Shown in pieces: positions 49,756 to 61,366 of a DNA stretch of 64,000 nucleotides. Both the position numbers and the translations under genes were made by a program. Position 1 is the first letter of the stretch. Each line of letters begins with the position of its first letter. Location: NCBI RefSeq assembly GCF_030149515.1, contig NZ_JASBRI010000004.1, forward strand, positions 28,722 to 92,721, written 5' to 3'. This stretch comes from Maricaulis sp. (lineage in GTDB: Bacteria; Pseudomonadota; Alphaproteobacteria; Caulobacterales; Maricaulaceae). Below the pieces are notes generated by a model. It worked only from the letters and a program-made list of their open reading frames with translations. It searched no databases and was not told the DNA's origin.

Positions 49756-50568
49756 ATGACCGCAACGCCCGACACGCTCGCCCGCATCGGTGCCTACAAG
49801 CTCGACCACATCGCTGCCTGCAAGACCGCCCGGCCGCTGGCCGAGGTCGAGGCGCGCGCCCGCGATGCCACACCCGTACGCGGTTTTCTGGCGGCCCTCA
49901 GGCAGGCATCAGCCTCGAACGGGCTGGGCCTGATCGCCGAGATCAAGAAGGCGAGTCCGTCGAAGGGGCTTATCCGGCCAGATTTCGATCCGCCCGCCCT
50001 GGCCCGTGCTTACGAAACAGGCGGCGCCACCTGCCTGTCCGTGCTGACCGACACACCCAGCTTCCAGGGTGCCGACAGCTATCTGACCGCCGCCCGCGCA
50101 GCCGTTGCCCTGCCCGCCCTGCGCAAGGACTTCATGTACGACTCCTATCAGGTTGCCGAGGCCCGCATGCTGGGCGCCGATGCGATCCTGGTGATTCTCG
50201 CTGCCGTGGACGACGATACCGCCAAAGAGCTGATCGAGGCCGCCGCACACTGGTCCATGGACGTGCTGGTCGAGGTTCACGACACTCCTGAAATGGAACG
50301 GGCCCTCACGCTGGATGCACCGATGATCGGTGTCAACAATCGCAATTTGCGTACCTTCGAAACACGGCTGGAGACGTTCGAGGCCCTGGCACCCATGGTG
50401 GTGGAGGACCGTTTCCTTGTGGCCGAGAGCGGGATATTCACGCCCGAAGACGCCGTGCGCCTCGAAAGCGCCGGGGCCCGCGCCCTGCTGGTCGGGGAAA
50501 GCCTGATGCGCCAAGCCGATGTGACCATGGCGACACGGACGCTCCTGGACCGCTCCGGCGCGGGTTGA
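49756..50568 (+). CDS. trpC: Indole-3-glycerol phosphate synthase
   Basis: 270 residues, TIM barrel. Catalytic lysines and neighbours appear in [15 protein letters not shown] and [12 protein letters not shown], then [11 protein letters not shown] and the C-terminal phosphate-binding [10 protein letters not shown]. It closes the indole ring in tryptophan synthesis. In many alphaproteobacteria moaC and moeA follow trpC before lexA; here lexA follows directly. Confidence 0.95.
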   Translation: MTATPDTLARIGAYKLDHIAACKTARPLAEVEARARDATPVRGFLAALRQASASNGLGLIAEIKKASPSKGLIRPDFDPPALARAYETGGATCLSVLTDTPSFQGADSYLTAARAAVALPALRKDFMYDSYQVAEARMLGADAILVILAAVDDDTAKELIEAAAHWSMDVLVEVHDTPEMERALTLDAPMIGVNNRNLRTFETRLETFEALAPMVVEDRFLVAESGIFTPEDAVRLESAGARALLVGESLMRQADVTMATRTLLDRSGAG

Positions 50569-50578
50569 CCCGCGCGAG

Positions 50579-50593
50579 GAACACTTGTAGAAC
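50579..50593 (+). promoter_or_regulatory. LexA (SOS) box GAAC-N7-GAAC
   Basis: GAAC at 50579-50582 and again at 50590-50593 with a seven-base spacer, the direct-repeat SOS box of alphaproteobacteria. It lies 71 bases upstream of the lexA GTG start, which is consistent with autorepression. An imperfect 10-11 bp dyad (50590-50600 and about 50609-50618) overlaps it. Confidence 0.75.
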
Positions 50594-50664
50594 AAAATCA
50601 TGAATTCCTGATTTGTTCCCGCAAACCGAAGCTGCGGTTTGCGAGGTGTTGCCAGGGGGTTGCC

Positions 50665-51360
50665 GTGCTGACGCGGAAACAGAACGAGCTGCTGCTCTTC
50701 ATCCATAAACGCATCAGGGAGACCGGCGTTTCGCCCTCCTTCGACGAGATGAAGGAGGCGCTCCAGCTGGCCTCGAAGTCGGGCGTGCACCGGCTGATCA
50801 CGGCACTGGAGGAACGCGGCTTCATTCGCCGCCTGGCCCACCGGGCCCGGGCCCTGGAAGTGCTCAAACTACCCGAATCTGCGGCCAGTGCCGAACAGGC
50901 GATGCCCGAGGGCAATCTCGGCCCCAATGTGGTGCGCGGAAACTTCGCAAAACCCGAAGAGAGCACGCACGAGACCACAATCGACGTCCCGCTGCTGGGG
51001 CGGATCGCGGCCGGCGTACCGATCTCGGCGATTCAGCACGAAACCGACCGGCTGCCTGTCCCGGCCGACATGCTCTCCGGCGGCGAGCATTTCGCCCTTG
51101 AGGTGAAGGGTGATTCGATGATCGAGGCGGGCATTCTCGATGGCGATACCGTGCTGATCCGCCGCTGCGAATCGGCCGATACGGGCGATATCGTCGTGGC
51201 CCTCGTCGATGATGAGGAAGCGACGCTGAAGCGCCTGCGCAAGAAGGGCGGCTCCATCGCCCTGGAAGCGGCCAATCCGGATTATGAGACCCGCATTTTC
51301 GGGCCTGACCGGGTCAAGGTGCAGGGTCGTCTGGTCGGGCTGATCCGGCGTTATCACTAA
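50665..51360 (+). CDS. lexA: LexA repressor
   Basis: 231 residues starting with GTG (AGGGGG upstream). The N-terminal winged helix-turn-helix is followed by a linker and the S24 peptidase domain. The self-cleavage site Ala-Gly is seen in [10 protein letters not shown], the catalytic serine in KGDSMIEAG and the lysine in [10 protein letters not shown]. It represses SOS genes until RecA filaments trigger cleavage. An SOS box lies upstream. The stop is TAA, showing that TAA works as stop in this genome. Confidence 0.95.
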   Translation: MLTRKQNELLLFIHKRIRETGVSPSFDEMKEALQLASKSGVHRLITALEERGFIRRLAHRARALEVLKLPESAASAEQAMPEGNLGPNVVRGNFAKPEESTHETTIDVPLLGRIAAGVPISAIQHETDRLPVPADMLSGGEHFALEVKGDSMIEAGILDGDTVLIRRCESADTGDIVVALVDDEEATLKRLRKKGGSIALEAANPDYETRIFGPDRVKVQGRLVGLIRRYH

Positions 51361-51499
51361 AAGCCGCCAGCAAGCGCCATTGCAGAATTCGGCCAAGAAT
51401 AGCCCGCGTAATCGTTCTGGTACCGGGATCGTATTGTGCTGACGATTGCGATCTCTTACTAGCCCTCCCCGGCGTACGGATCTCCCCAGATCACGTCTA

Positions 51500-53590
51500 T
51501 TAGTGCTCCCGCGCATGCCAACGGCGTGTCCGGGCCGGCAGGACATGACGCAGACGCATCGCGCCGGTCTCTTCCATCCAGACCAGAACACCTCCGCGCC
51601 GGGCCAGGCGCGTGCCGTCGATCACCACGGCTTCACACCGCCGGATACGGTGATCCGGAACGGTACGCTCGGTAACGATGAGGCGGGCGCGGCGGCAATC
51701 CTCAGCCAACTGGTCGAACGAGGTGAGCCGGACATAATTCGCGGGAGACCCGGCCCCCGGACGGCCGCAGCCAACATCGTCGCACGTCTGCACCAGGGCC
51801 TGCGGCCGGCCGGTCTCCCCCTCTCCCTCCAGGAAAACCCGGGCCGGAAACCGGCTCCGCCGCGTATCACTGACGCCCCAACCCGTATCGTCAACGGTTC
51901 GGGCCAGGACGACACCATCCCGGGTCACGAAAAGGTCCGGCCGCTCGGTACCTGCCCATCCCGCCAGAGCCAGAACCACCAGGCCCAGGCCGCCCAGCCG
52001 CAGTCGTCCCCGTCCCGCTGTCACAGCCGCAAAGCCCGCCGCATAGAGCGCCAGTATCCACCCCGGCGCAGAGACCACCGTTCGTTCGGCCCCCGGCCAG
52101 CCCGCCACCCAGTGCGCCAGCGCCAGCACGGCACTCAGCCCCCAACTCATGACGTCCAGTGCGGGGCCGTCCAGACCGACCGGCATCAACACGATCGCCA
52201 ATACGCCTGCCGGCATGACGAGCAGGGAGAAGACCGGCATGACCAGGAGATTGCCCGCAAGGCCGAAGGCAGCCAGGCGGTGAAAATGAAAGGCGGCGAA
52301 ACCCGACGTGGCGAGCCCCGCGACAAAGCTGGTCGTGCCCAGCCCGCCGAAAAACGTGCGCAAACCGCGCCCCGCATCGAGCGGTGCCGGCGGCGGACGC
52401 CGCGCCTGCCAGACCTGGGCCGCCGCGATCAGCGCGGCCACGGCGGCGAAGGACATCTGGAAACCCGGTGTGACAACGGCTTCGGGCGTCATGGTCAGCA
52501 CCGCGACAAGCGCAACGGCAAGTGTATGAAATGACAGGGCGCGGCGCCGCACGAGGACGGCGCCCAGAACGGAAGCGGTCATGATGAAGGCGCGCTGCGT
52601 CGGGATCGCCGCACCGGACAGCGCCAGATAGATCGCCGCCGCCACCAGACCTCCAATCGCGGCGGGAACGGCCGCATCGTGCCGCGCCGCCCAGCGCGGC
52701 CAGGCGGCGAACATAGCGCGAATGGCGAAGAAGATACCCCCGGACAACAGCGCCATATGCATGCCAGAAATTGCCAGCACATGGCCCAGCCCGGCGGTCC
52801 GCAGGGCCTCGACATCCTGGGGCGGCAGCCCCGACCGGTCACCGGCCAGAAGAGCCGCGGCGAGCGCGCCCGTGCGTTCGTCCAGTCTTGCGCGAATACG
52901 TTCGGCCATCGCCCAGCGCAGGCGCGCCAAGGCTCGTGACGCTGCGTCGGCCTCCAGGCCCGGTCCGGCGCGAGCCGGCTCGACCGCATAGCCCGTAGCC
53001 GCGATACCCGCGAAATAGGCATGAAAGGCGAAATCGTATCCGCCGGGAACGGCCGCTGCCCGCGGCGGCGACAGGACAGCCCGTACGGAAACGGCATCGC
53101 CCGGTCTGACGTTGCCCGCTTCACCCAGAACCCTGATCCGGTAGGCCCGCCGTTCCGCCGTTTCGGGAATGCGGACGACCAAGCGGGACCGCCCCGACGC
53201 GCTGGCCTCGACCGCACCCAGCCAGCCGGTCACATGGATCGCCCGGCCTCCGGTATCGATTGCCGGGATTTCTCCGGCGTGCGAGGTCCGAAATTCGCTG
53301 CGAACCAGGCCGAACAGCACGCCCGCGGCAAGCAGAACCAGCAAGCCACCCGCCGCACGCCCGGGCCGGCAGCAATGCCACAGGCCAGCCGCCAGTCCTG
53401 CCGCAACAAGCCCCCCATAGACAGGCAGGCCGGGCGCAACGGGCAACGAAAAATAGAGTGCAGAGCCCGACATTACCCCTATAGCGAGTATGATCGCCGG
53501 GCTGAAAAATGCCGCGACCTCAAGAACAAGGCCCGATTTTTTCAAGTGGCCGGCCACGAAACGCGGCAGGCGCGCGTCAGGATGAAGCAC
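51500..53590 (-). CDS. comEC: ComEC/Rec2-family competence protein
   Basis: 696 residues, polytopic membrane protein that forms the DNA channel during natural transformation. A leading span region (about 25-100), a DUF4131-type domain, then the competence domain with GLGHVLAISGMHMALLSGG and at least eight spans, and a C-terminal part (about 560-696) in which the usual metallo-beta-lactamase domain is short or missing. Starts with GTG at 53590 (GAAGG upstream). The position between lexA and gltX is conserved in the class. Confidence 0.9.
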   Translation of the reverse strand: MLHPDARLPRFVAGHLKKSGLVLEVAAFFSPAIILAIGVMSGSALYFSLPVAPGLPVYGGLVAAGLAAGLWHCCRPGRAAGGLLVLLAAGVLFGLVRSEFRTSHAGEIPAIDTGGRAIHVTGWLGAVEASASGRSRLVVRIPETAERRAYRIRVLGEAGNVRPGDAVSVRAVLSPPRAAAVPGGYDFAFHAYFAGIAATGYAVEPARAGPGLEADAASRALARLRWAMAERIRARLDERTGALAAALLAGDRSGLPPQDVEALRTAGLGHVLAISGMHMALLSGGIFFAIRAMFAAWPRWAARHDAAVPAAIGGLVAAAIYLALSGAAIPTQRAFIMTASVLGAVLVRRRALSFHTLAVALVAVLTMTPEAVVTPGFQMSFAAVAALIAAAQVWQARRPPPAPLDAGRGLRTFFGGLGTTSFVAGLATSGFAAFHFHRLAAFGLAGNLLVMPVFSLLVMPAGVLAIVLMPVGLDGPALDVMSWGLSAVLALAHWVAGWPGAERTVVSAPGWILALYAAGFAAVTAGRGRLRLGGLGLVVLALAGWAGTERPDLFVTRDGVVLARTVDDTGWGVSDTRRSRFPARVFLEGEGETGRPQALVQTCDDVGCGRPGAGSPANYVRLTSFDQLAEDCRRARLIVTERTVPDHRIRRCEAVVIDGTRLARRGGVLVWMEETGAMRLRHVLPARTRRWHAREH

Positions 53591-53633
53591 GAAGCAGCCT
53601 TCGGTCTATCGCAAAAGCTGGTATTCATGCTAA

Positions 53634-55091
<1,458 letters not shown>

Positions 55092-55121
55092 CGCGCGGCC
55101 GCGAACCTAGGGGATGACGTG

Positions 55122-56426
55122 ATGGAAAACAAAGCCAAACCGAACGGATCGGCGACGCTCACCTTCAACGGCAAGTCGCTTGAACTGCCGGTTCTGAGCG
55201 GGAAAATCGGTCCGGACGTGATCGACATCCGCAAGCTCTACGCCGAAACAGGCCTGTTCACCTACGATCCCGGCTTCACCTCCACGGCGAGCTGCGAAAG
55301 CCAGATCACCTATATCGACGGCGACGAAGGCACCCTGCTCTATCGTGGCTATCCGATCGACCAGCTGGCCGAACAGTCCAACTTCATGGAGGTCTGCTAT
55401 CTGCTGCTGCACGGCGAACTGCCCAGCGCGGATGCGTTCGAGACTTTCGACTGGACCATCCGCCGGCACTCCATGCTGCATGACCAGTTCGACCAGTTTT
55501 TCCGCGGCTTCCGCCGTGACGCCCACCCGATGGCGATCATGGTCGGCACGGTCGGGGCCCTGTCGGCCTTTTATCACGACTCGACCGACATCAACGATCC
55601 GGAGGCACGCACCATTGCCAGCCACCGGATGATCGCCAAGATGCCGACGATCGCAGCACGGGCCTACAAGTACGCCATCGGCCAACCCTTCATCACGCCG
55701 CGCAACGAAATGGACTATGCCGCCAATTTCCTGCGCCAGTGCTTTGCCGTGCCGGCCGAGGACTACAAGGGCTCCGATGTGCTCGCCAAGGCGATGGACA
55801 AGATCTTCATCCTGCACGCGGATCACGAACAGAATGCCTCGACCTCGACCGTGCGTCTGGCCGGCTCGTCGGGGGCCAATCCGTTCGCCTGTATCGCCTC
55901 GGGCATCGCCTCGCTGTGGGGCCCCGCCCATGGCGGTGCAAACGAAGCCGCGCTGAACATGCTCAACGAGATCGGCACGGTCGATCAGATCCCGGAGTAT
56001 ATCCGCAAGGCGAAGGACAAGAACGATCCCTTCCGCCTGATGGGTTTCGGTCACCGCGTCTACAAGAATTACGATCCGCGCGCCAAGGTGATGCGTGATA
56101 CCTGCCACCAGGTGCTCGACGAGCTGGGTGTGCGCAACGACCCGACCCTGCAGGTTGCCATGGAACTGGAACGGATTGCGCTGGAAGACGAATATTTCGT
56201 CGAGAAGAAGCTGTATCCGAATATCGATTTCTATTCGGGCATTACGCTGAAGGCGATGGGGTTCCCGACCGAGATGTTTACCGTGCTCTTCGCGCTGGCC
56301 CGCACTGTGGGATGGATCGCGCAATGGTCGGAAATGATCGAGGATCCCACGCAGAAAATCGGCCGGCCGCGCCAGATCTTCACCGGTGCCACGCCGCGCG
56401 ACTATGTCGGTATCGCCGAGCGCTGA
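55122..56426 (+). CDS. gltA: Citrate synthase
   Basis: 434 residues of the hexameric, NADH-sensitive type seen in proteobacteria. [15 protein letters not shown] has one catalytic His and [15 protein letters not shown] the other, and the catalytic Asp is in NIDFYSGI. It joins acetyl-CoA and oxaloacetate at the entry of the citric acid cycle. The ATG at 55122 has AGGGGAT upstream; a GTG one codon earlier is possible. It follows gltX by 30 bases and is closed by an intrinsic terminator. Confidence 0.95.
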   Translation: MENKAKPNGSATLTFNGKSLELPVLSGKIGPDVIDIRKLYAETGLFTYDPGFTSTASCESQITYIDGDEGTLLYRGYPIDQLAEQSNFMEVCYLLLHGELPSADAFETFDWTIRRHSMLHDQFDQFFRGFRRDAHPMAIMVGTVGALSAFYHDSTDINDPEARTIASHRMIAKMPTIAARAYKYAIGQPFITPRNEMDYAANFLRQCFAVPAEDYKGSDVLAKAMDKIFILHADHEQNASTSTVRLAGSSGANPFACIASGIASLWGPAHGGANEAALNMLNEIGTVDQIPEYIRKAKDKNDPFRLMGFGHRVYKNYDPRAKVMRDTCHQVLDELGVRNDPTLQVAMELERIALEDEYFVEKKLYPNIDFYSGITLKAMGFPTEMFTVLFALARTVGWIAQWSEMIEDPTQKIGRPRQIFTGATPRDYVGIAER

Positions 56427-56447
56427 GTTGCTACGTAATTCCTATTG

Positions 56448-56478
56448 AAAAGGCCGTTCCCAAGAGCGGCCTTTTTTT
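56448..56478. terminator. Rho-independent terminator between gltA and lpxB
   Basis: AAAAGGCCG (56448-56456) pairs with CGGCCTTTT (56467-56475), ten-base loop, followed by a T-run to 56478. Its end overlaps the stop codon of lpxB on the opposite strand, so it can stop transcription from both sides. Confidence 0.88.
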
Positions 56479-57640
56479 ATTGTGCCAGCGTATCCAGCAC
56501 AGCGTCTGCAGCCCGATCCGAAGCCCGGCCATTGCCGCGCATCCGGGCCGTCGTCTCGGTCAGGCGCGCCGACAGGGCCACGCGCCGTTCCGGATTGTCG
56601 ATCAGGCCGGCAACACGGTCGGCAAGCCTTTTCCCGGTGGCACTCAGCTGGATGATTTCAGGCACGAGTTCCTCGTCGGCAGCGATATTGACGAGGCTGA
56701 TATATTTCGACTTCATCAGGTTGAAGGCGCGCGCCAGCCCCCAAGTGATCCATCCCAGCTTGTAGCTGGTCACGGTCGGCACGCCGGCTGTCGCCAGTTC
56801 GGTGACGACAGTGCCGGAACAGGCCAGCGAGACGTCGGCCGCGGCGAAGGCATCGGCCTTCTCGGTCTCGTCCACAACGACCGCACCGGCATAGCGCCCG
56901 TCGGCCGCCAGACGAGCCTTCACATCCGCCTCCACGGGATCGGCCAGGGGGATTACGACCTGCAGATCGCGATAGCGTTTGCGCAAGCGCGCAACCGCGC
57001 AGGAAAACGGGCCGAACAGGCGGCGCACTTCCGAATTCCGGCTGCCGAACAACAGGACAAGAACCGGCCCGCGCCCGGTCATGCCGTGCCGCTCGCGGAA
57101 GCCCACCCCGTCGCCCGGCTGGAGACGCTCGAGTGTAGGATTGCCGACAAAGGTGACCGGCAGACCGTGCGCTTCATAGAAGGGCGCGTCGAAATTCAGG
57201 ATGGTTAGTAGCCGGTCGACAGTCGCTGCCAGGGTAGCGGCCCGTCCCGGACGCGTCGCGAAGACTTGCGGGCCGACATATTTGATCAATCTGATCGAGG
57301 AGTCGGCCGCGCGTACGCCCCGGGCCACACGCAATGTGTAGCCCCAACTGTCAACCAGAACGACAGCGTCGGGCTTGTGCGCGAGAATATCTGCGACGCT
57401 GGCAGCCACCGCAGCCTTGACCCGCCGATATGCCAGTAATCCGTCTATCCAGCCGAAAATGGCGAGATTGGCAATATCGATGGCCGAGTGGATGCCCTCC
57501 TCCGCCATTGCGCGGCCACCAATACCGGCAAAGCGGACGGCACCGTTCGTGCGATCACGCAGGGAGCGGATCAGCGCTGCGCCAAGATGATCACCCGAGC
57601 GCTCGGCCGCGACGACATAGATGAAGGGGTGCCGGCTCAT
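56477..57640 (-). CDS. lpxB: Lipid-A-disaccharide synthase
   Basis: 387 residues, glycosyltransferase family 19. N-terminal YVVAAERSGDHLGAALIRSL, then IKYVGPQVFATRPGRA and, in the C-terminal half, SLACSGTVVTELATAGVPTV, all typical of LpxB. It joins UDP-2,3-diacylglucosamine and lipid X to form the lipid A disaccharide. It overlaps lpxI by four bases (ATGA) and is the last gene of the rseP-bamA-lpx operon. Confidence 0.95.
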   Translation of the reverse strand: MSRHPFIYVVAAERSGDHLGAALIRSLRDRTNGAVRFAGIGGRAMAEEGIHSAIDIANLAIFGWIDGLLAYRRVKAAVAASVADILAHKPDAVVLVDSWGYTLRVARGVRAADSSIRLIKYVGPQVFATRPGRAATLAATVDRLLTILNFDAPFYEAHGLPVTFVGNPTLERLQPGDGVGFRERHGMTGRGPVLVLLFGSRNSEVRRLFGPFSCAVARLRKRYRDLQVVIPLADPVEADVKARLAADGRYAGAVVVDETEKADAFAAADVSLACSGTVVTELATAGVPTVTSYKLGWITWGLARAFNLMKSKYISLVNIAADEELVPEIIQLSATGKRLADRVAGLIDNPERRVALSARLTETTARMRGNGRASDRAADAVLDTLAQ

Positions 57641-58494
57641 GCCCGCCCGGCGGGCCGGATCTGGAGGAAGAGGCCCGCCTCCTCCAGAGCCCGGATCACG
57701 CCCTCCCGGTCGACAATCAGGGCACCGCCGGCTTCCAGAGCGATACCCGCCAGGCCGGCCGCAGCGCAGAGCTGAACCGTGTCAACGCCAATCGTAGGCA
57801 TGTCGACCCGGCGCTCCTGAATCGGCTTGGGCCGTTTGGCAAGAACACCGAAACGCGCACCAGGGCAGCCGCGCAGCGGCTGCGGCAAGCTGGCGACGCG
57901 CTCCAGCATCGCATTCGTACCCTCCTGGGCTTCTACGGCCAGGACGACCCCCCGGGCGACGACAGCCCCCTGGCCGATATCCAGACGCCCGATTTCCGCG
58001 GCAATCGCCATGGCCTTGTCGGCATCTTCCTGAGCCTCGTCATCCGGGGCCGCACCCAGACACCCCGCCTCGGCACTCAACGGGCCCAGAAGAGAATCCG
58101 GTCCGACTATCCGAAAACCGGCGCGCTCAAACTCGTCGACCACTACGCGCAACACCGCATCATCGCCCTTCCGGCCGGCAGCCAGGGCGCGCGGTACCAT
58201 TTTCAGGCCACGCGCATCCATGCGCAGCGTCCTGATGTCGGGGCGCGAAATATAGCCGGCAAAACACACCGCATCACACCCGGCCGATCGCAGCGATTTC
58301 ACGATACCACCGATCTCGCCAACGGAGTGTTCCACCGAGTCGATATCGTCAAAGTCATCTTCGGCAAATCCCGAAATCCGTATGACGAACGGCGGCTGCG
58401 CGCCCATCGCCCGCACGATCTCGCGCGGCAAATCCCCGCCGCCCGCAATCAGTCCCAGCTTGCGCCATCCGGCGCTGGCGGAGATCTCAGTCAT
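57637..58494 (-). CDS. lpxI: UDP-2,3-diacylglucosamine diphosphatase LpxI
   Basis: 285 residues. The N-terminal part starts [19 protein letters not shown]; the C-terminal domain has [26 protein letters not shown] and [25 protein letters not shown], the hallmarks of LpxI. Alphaproteobacteria use LpxI and not LpxH to make lipid X from UDP-2,3-diacylglucosamine. The ATG at 58494 overlaps the end of lpxA by eight bases. Confidence 0.93.
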   Translation of the reverse strand: MTEISASAGWRKLGLIAGGGDLPREIVRAMGAQPPFVIRISGFAEDDFDDIDSVEHSVGEIGGIVKSLRSAGCDAVCFAGYISRPDIRTLRMDARGLKMVPRALAAGRKGDDAVLRVVVDEFERAGFRIVGPDSLLGPLSAEAGCLGAAPDDEAQEDADKAMAIAAEIGRLDIGQGAVVARGVVLAVEAQEGTNAMLERVASLPQPLRGCPGARFGVLAKRPKPIQERRVDMPTIGVDTVQLCAAAGLAGIALEAGGALIVDREGVIRALEEAGLFLQIRPAGRA

Positions 58495-59281
58495 GCGGCA
58501 TGCAGACGGATCGTTTCGCATCCTCGCGAATGAAGGCGATGATCTCCATCACCGGAGCGTTCTCGCGATAGATGTGCGCAACATCGTCGACCCGTTCCTC
58601 GAACGTGCCTTCCTCAGCAAACAGGAGCCGGTACGCCGCCCGCAGGTCGCGCAGGGTTTCGCGCGGCATACCGCGTCGCTTCAGGCCCACAACGTTCAGC
58701 CCGGCGAGATGGGCGTGATTGCCGATCACCGAGCCATACGGAATGACGTCTGCCGTCACCATGGCCATGGCGCCGATGAAGGCATGCCGGCCAATACGGC
58801 TCTTCTGGTGAATGCCCGCATAGCCGCCGAGAATAACGTGATCGGCGACAGTGGTCTCGCCACCGATCGCGGCACCATTGGCGAAAACGACCCGGTCGCC
58901 GACGATACAGTCGTGCGCCACATGAGCCCCGACCATGAAATACCCGTCATTGCCTATCACGGTCCGGCCCCGGGCGAATGTCGTGCCCGGATGCATTGTG
59001 ACATTCTCTCGCAAGATATTGCGCTGACCGAGAGTGAGCTGGGTATCCTCACCCTGGTATTTGAAGTCCTGCGGCGGATGACCGAGGTGGACCCCGGGAT
59101 AGAGTACGCAATCATCGCCCAGCACCGTGTGCCCGGCGATGGTGACGTGCGATATCAGGCGCACCCGGTCGGCCAGCTTCACATTCGGGCCGACGATGCA
59201 GAACGGTCCGATCTCGACGCCCGAACCCAGCTGCGCGCCCGGATCGACAATGGCCGTGCGATGGATGTCGGGTCCGCTCAT
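58487..59281 (-). CDS. lpxA: UDP-N-acetylglucosamine O-acyltransferase
   Basis: 264 residues of left-handed beta-helix hexapeptide repeats; it starts [20 protein letters not shown]. The catalytic histidine region [19 protein letters not shown] and the [13 protein letters not shown] segment [13 protein letters not shown] are present, with the [21 protein letters not shown]-terminal helix. It adds the first acyl chain in lipid A synthesis. Four-base overlap with fabZ. Confidence 0.95.
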   Translation of the reverse strand: MSGPDIHRTAIVDPGAQLGSGVEIGPFCIVGPNVKLADRVRLISHVTIAGHTVLGDDCVLYPGVHLGHPPQDFKYQGEDTQLTLGQRNILRENVTMHPGTTFARGRTVIGNDGYFMVGAHVAHDCIVGDRVVFANGAAIGGETTVADHVILGGYAGIHQKSRIGRHAFIGAMAMVTADVIPYGSVIGNHAHLAGLNVVGLKRRGMPRETLRDLRAAYRLLFAEEGTFEERVDDVAHIYRENAPVMEIIAFIREDAKRSVCMPHD

Positions 59282-59724
59282 GGATTTTCCACCGCCTTGG
59301 CCGAGAACTCCGCCTGCACGGCCCGGACGCCGTCGGCAAAGACTTCGCCCTTGAACTTGAACACGCCGTGGCGCGCCGCCGTCACGCTGACCGGCATGCG
59401 CAGCATCATTCCGGGCCGCACGGGCGAACGGAAACGCACCTTGTCGGTACCCATGAAGAAAACCGTCGCGGCATTGGGCGAGACATTGAGCGTCTTGTAC
59501 ATCAGGACGGCGCCGGCCTGAGCCAAGGCCTCGATCATCAGCACGCCGGGCATGACGGGATTGCCGGGAAAATGGCCGGGAAAGAAGGGTTCGTTTGCCG
59601 TGACGGCCTTGAGTCCCACGATCGACTCGCCCGGCTTGTAGTCCTCGGCGGCATCGATCAGCAAAAAGGGATAGCGGTGCGGCAGGAGATGCAGGATTTC
59701 GCTGTGTTCTATCCGGTTGGACAC
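59278..59724 (-). CDS. fabZ: 3-hydroxyacyl-ACP dehydratase FabZ
   Basis: 148 residues, single hotdog domain. HRYPFLLID near the N-terminus and the catalytic [20 protein letters not shown] with His and Glu are intact. It dehydrates 3-hydroxyacyl-ACP in fatty acid synthesis and competes with LpxA and LpxD for the same substrate pool, which explains its place in the operon. Confidence 0.95.
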   Translation of the reverse strand: MSNRIEHSEILHLLPHRYPFLLIDAAEDYKPGESIVGLKAVTANEPFFPGHFPGNPVMPGVLMIEALAQAGAVLMYKTLNVSPNAATVFFMGTDKVRFRSPVRPGMMLRMPVSVTAARHGVFKFKGEVFADGVRAVQAEFSAKAVENP

Positions 59725-59728
59725 CCGG

Positions 59729-60751
59729 TCAGTCCTTCTTCTTGGTCTTGGCTTTTACGAGACGGCGCAGTTCGGCCACCTGTCGCATGTGCTGGCGGAT
59801 CGGCTGGGCGGGATCGCCCTGCCAGGTTTCGCCGGCGGGCACGTTGTGGGCTACCGCGGAATTGCCGCCGATCCGTGCGCCCTTGCCGATTTTGACATGG
59901 TCGTGCAGGCCGACACGCCCGCCGAACAGGACACCATCTTCTATCACGCAACTGCCGGATATGCCGGCATAGGCCGCCATGGCGACATGACGCCCGACCT
60001 GCGTGTTGTGGCCGATGTGACAGAGATTATCGATCTTGCTCCCCTCGCCGATCCGCGTTGCCCCGAACAGGCCCCGGTCGACGCAGGAATTGGCCCCGAT
60101 CGTAACCGCATTCGCGATGTCGACCGTTCCCAGATGCGGCACGTCGACGAGCCCCTCGCCGGATACTGCGACACCAAAACCGCTCTCGCCAATCACAGCT
60201 CCCGCCAGAATATTGCAGTCTTCGCCCAGATCGGCACACTGGACCACGGCGCGCGCACCGACCCGGGTCCGCGCCCCGATGCGGCAGCCTGGGCCGATAA
60301 CGGCGCCCGGCCCGATTTCAACATCGGCCCCCAGCTCCGCTCCCGCACCGATCGTCGCGTCCGGCGCAATGTGCGCCGATGCTGCAATCGACGCGTCAGT
60401 CGCCACACGCACATTGCCGACCAGCGACTTGCACCGGAACAGGCCGGCACTAGCGCGAGCAAAGGCCGTTCGCGGATGATCGTGAAGGAGAATACACGCA
60501 CCCAGATCGGCGAGGCGTTCCTCCAGCTCCGGCCGGGCCAGAACCGCAACACCGTCAAACCGCCGCTCGCCGGAGGACGGCTTCGCTGAGTCGATATAGG
60601 CCAGCGTGCCCGGCCCCGCCTCGTCGAGGGGTGCAAGGCCGTCAATCTCCGCCGTTCGGTGCCCGGAATCAGAAATCGCCGCGCCCGAAAGCGCGGCGAT
60701 CTCGTCAATCGTGAGCGGGCCCAGCCGGTCGTAGAAACGCGGATCGGCCAC
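59729..60751 (-). CDS. lpxD: UDP-3-O-(3-hydroxyacyl)glucosamine N-acyltransferase
   Basis: 340 residues, GTG start at 60751. An N-terminal uridine-binding domain (about 1-100) is followed by hexapeptide beta-helix repeats with DGVGFGVA-like ESGFGVAVSGEG and the catalytic histidine region NLCHIGHNTQVGRHVAM. The C-terminal helix is Lys-rich (KAKTKKKD). It adds the second acyl chain in lipid A synthesis. It lies nine bases after the Skp-like gene and four bases before fabZ. Confidence 0.95.
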   Translation of the reverse strand: MADPRFYDRLGPLTIDEIAALSGAAISDSGHRTAEIDGLAPLDEAGPGTLAYIDSAKPSSGERRFDGVAVLARPELEERLADLGACILLHDHPRTAFARASAGLFRCKSLVGNVRVATDASIAASAHIAPDATIGAGAELGADVEIGPGAVIGPGCRIGARTRVGARAVVQCADLGEDCNILAGAVIGESGFGVAVSGEGLVDVPHLGTVDIANAVTIGANSCVDRGLFGATRIGEGSKIDNLCHIGHNTQVGRHVAMAAYAGISGSCVIEDGVLFGGRVGLHDHVKIGKGARIGGNSAVAHNVPAGETWQGDPAQPIRQHMRQVAELRRLVKAKTKKKD

Positions 60752-60759
60752 GATACGCT

Positions 60760-61362
60760 CTACTGCTGCTGACCGGCGCTCGCCGCAGCGGCTTCCTGCG
60801 AGACACGCACGCGGGTGACGGTCACGGTGGGCAGCTGCTGATTCAGGCGCTCGATCACGGCCTGGGAAATATCGAATTCCGGCGAAGCGAAGACCAGATT
60901 GCCGCGATCGATCAGGATATCGACACCGCGCTCTTCCACGACGGCCTGCAGGATCGGTTGCAAGGCTTCGTAAACCGGGCGCATGGCCTGGCGTTCCGTC
61001 TGGACCAGTTCCTGCTGGCGGGCCCGGCGCGCGAGCTCGAATTGCTGCGCATTCTGGTTCAACGCTTCGATACGCTGCATCAGGTCGGGACGGCCCTGGA
61101 TAGCCTGCGGGGTCATCGATGCGGTTTCCGCATTGAGACGCTCGGTCTCCTGCTGGATCGGCTGACCCATCGCGGTCAGCTCGGCATCGATTTCCGTCGC
61201 GATTTCCTGGATCCGCGCCTGGATGTGCTGACCCACAGCGCTTTCGCGCAGCACGCGCTCTTCGTTGAAGACGGCGATGGTCGGTTGTCCCTGCGACAGT
61301 GCCGGCGCTGCAAAGCCCGCAATGACAACCGGGAGGATAAGGAGTGTCTTGAGAAATTTCAT
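60760..61362 (-). CDS. skp: OmpH/Skp-family periplasmic chaperone
   Basis: 200 residues with a signal peptide (MKFLKTLLILPVVIAGFAAPALS). The mature protein has IAVFNEERVLRESAVGQHIQ, then a long helical hairpin rich in Gln, Glu and Ala (about 45-130) and the ILQAVVEERGVDILIDRG segment, the Skp pattern. It carries unfolded outer-membrane proteins to BamA, which is encoded just upstream. Confidence 0.92.
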   Translation of the reverse strand: MKFLKTLLILPVVIAGFAAPALSQGQPTIAVFNEERVLRESAVGQHIQARIQEIATEIDAELTAMGQPIQQETERLNAETASMTPQAIQGRPDLMQRIEALNQNAQQFELARRARQQELVQTERQAMRPVYEALQPILQAVVEERGVDILIDRGNLVFASPEFDISQAVIERLNQQLPTVTVTRVRVSQEAAAASAGQQQ

Positions 61363-61366
61363 AACC

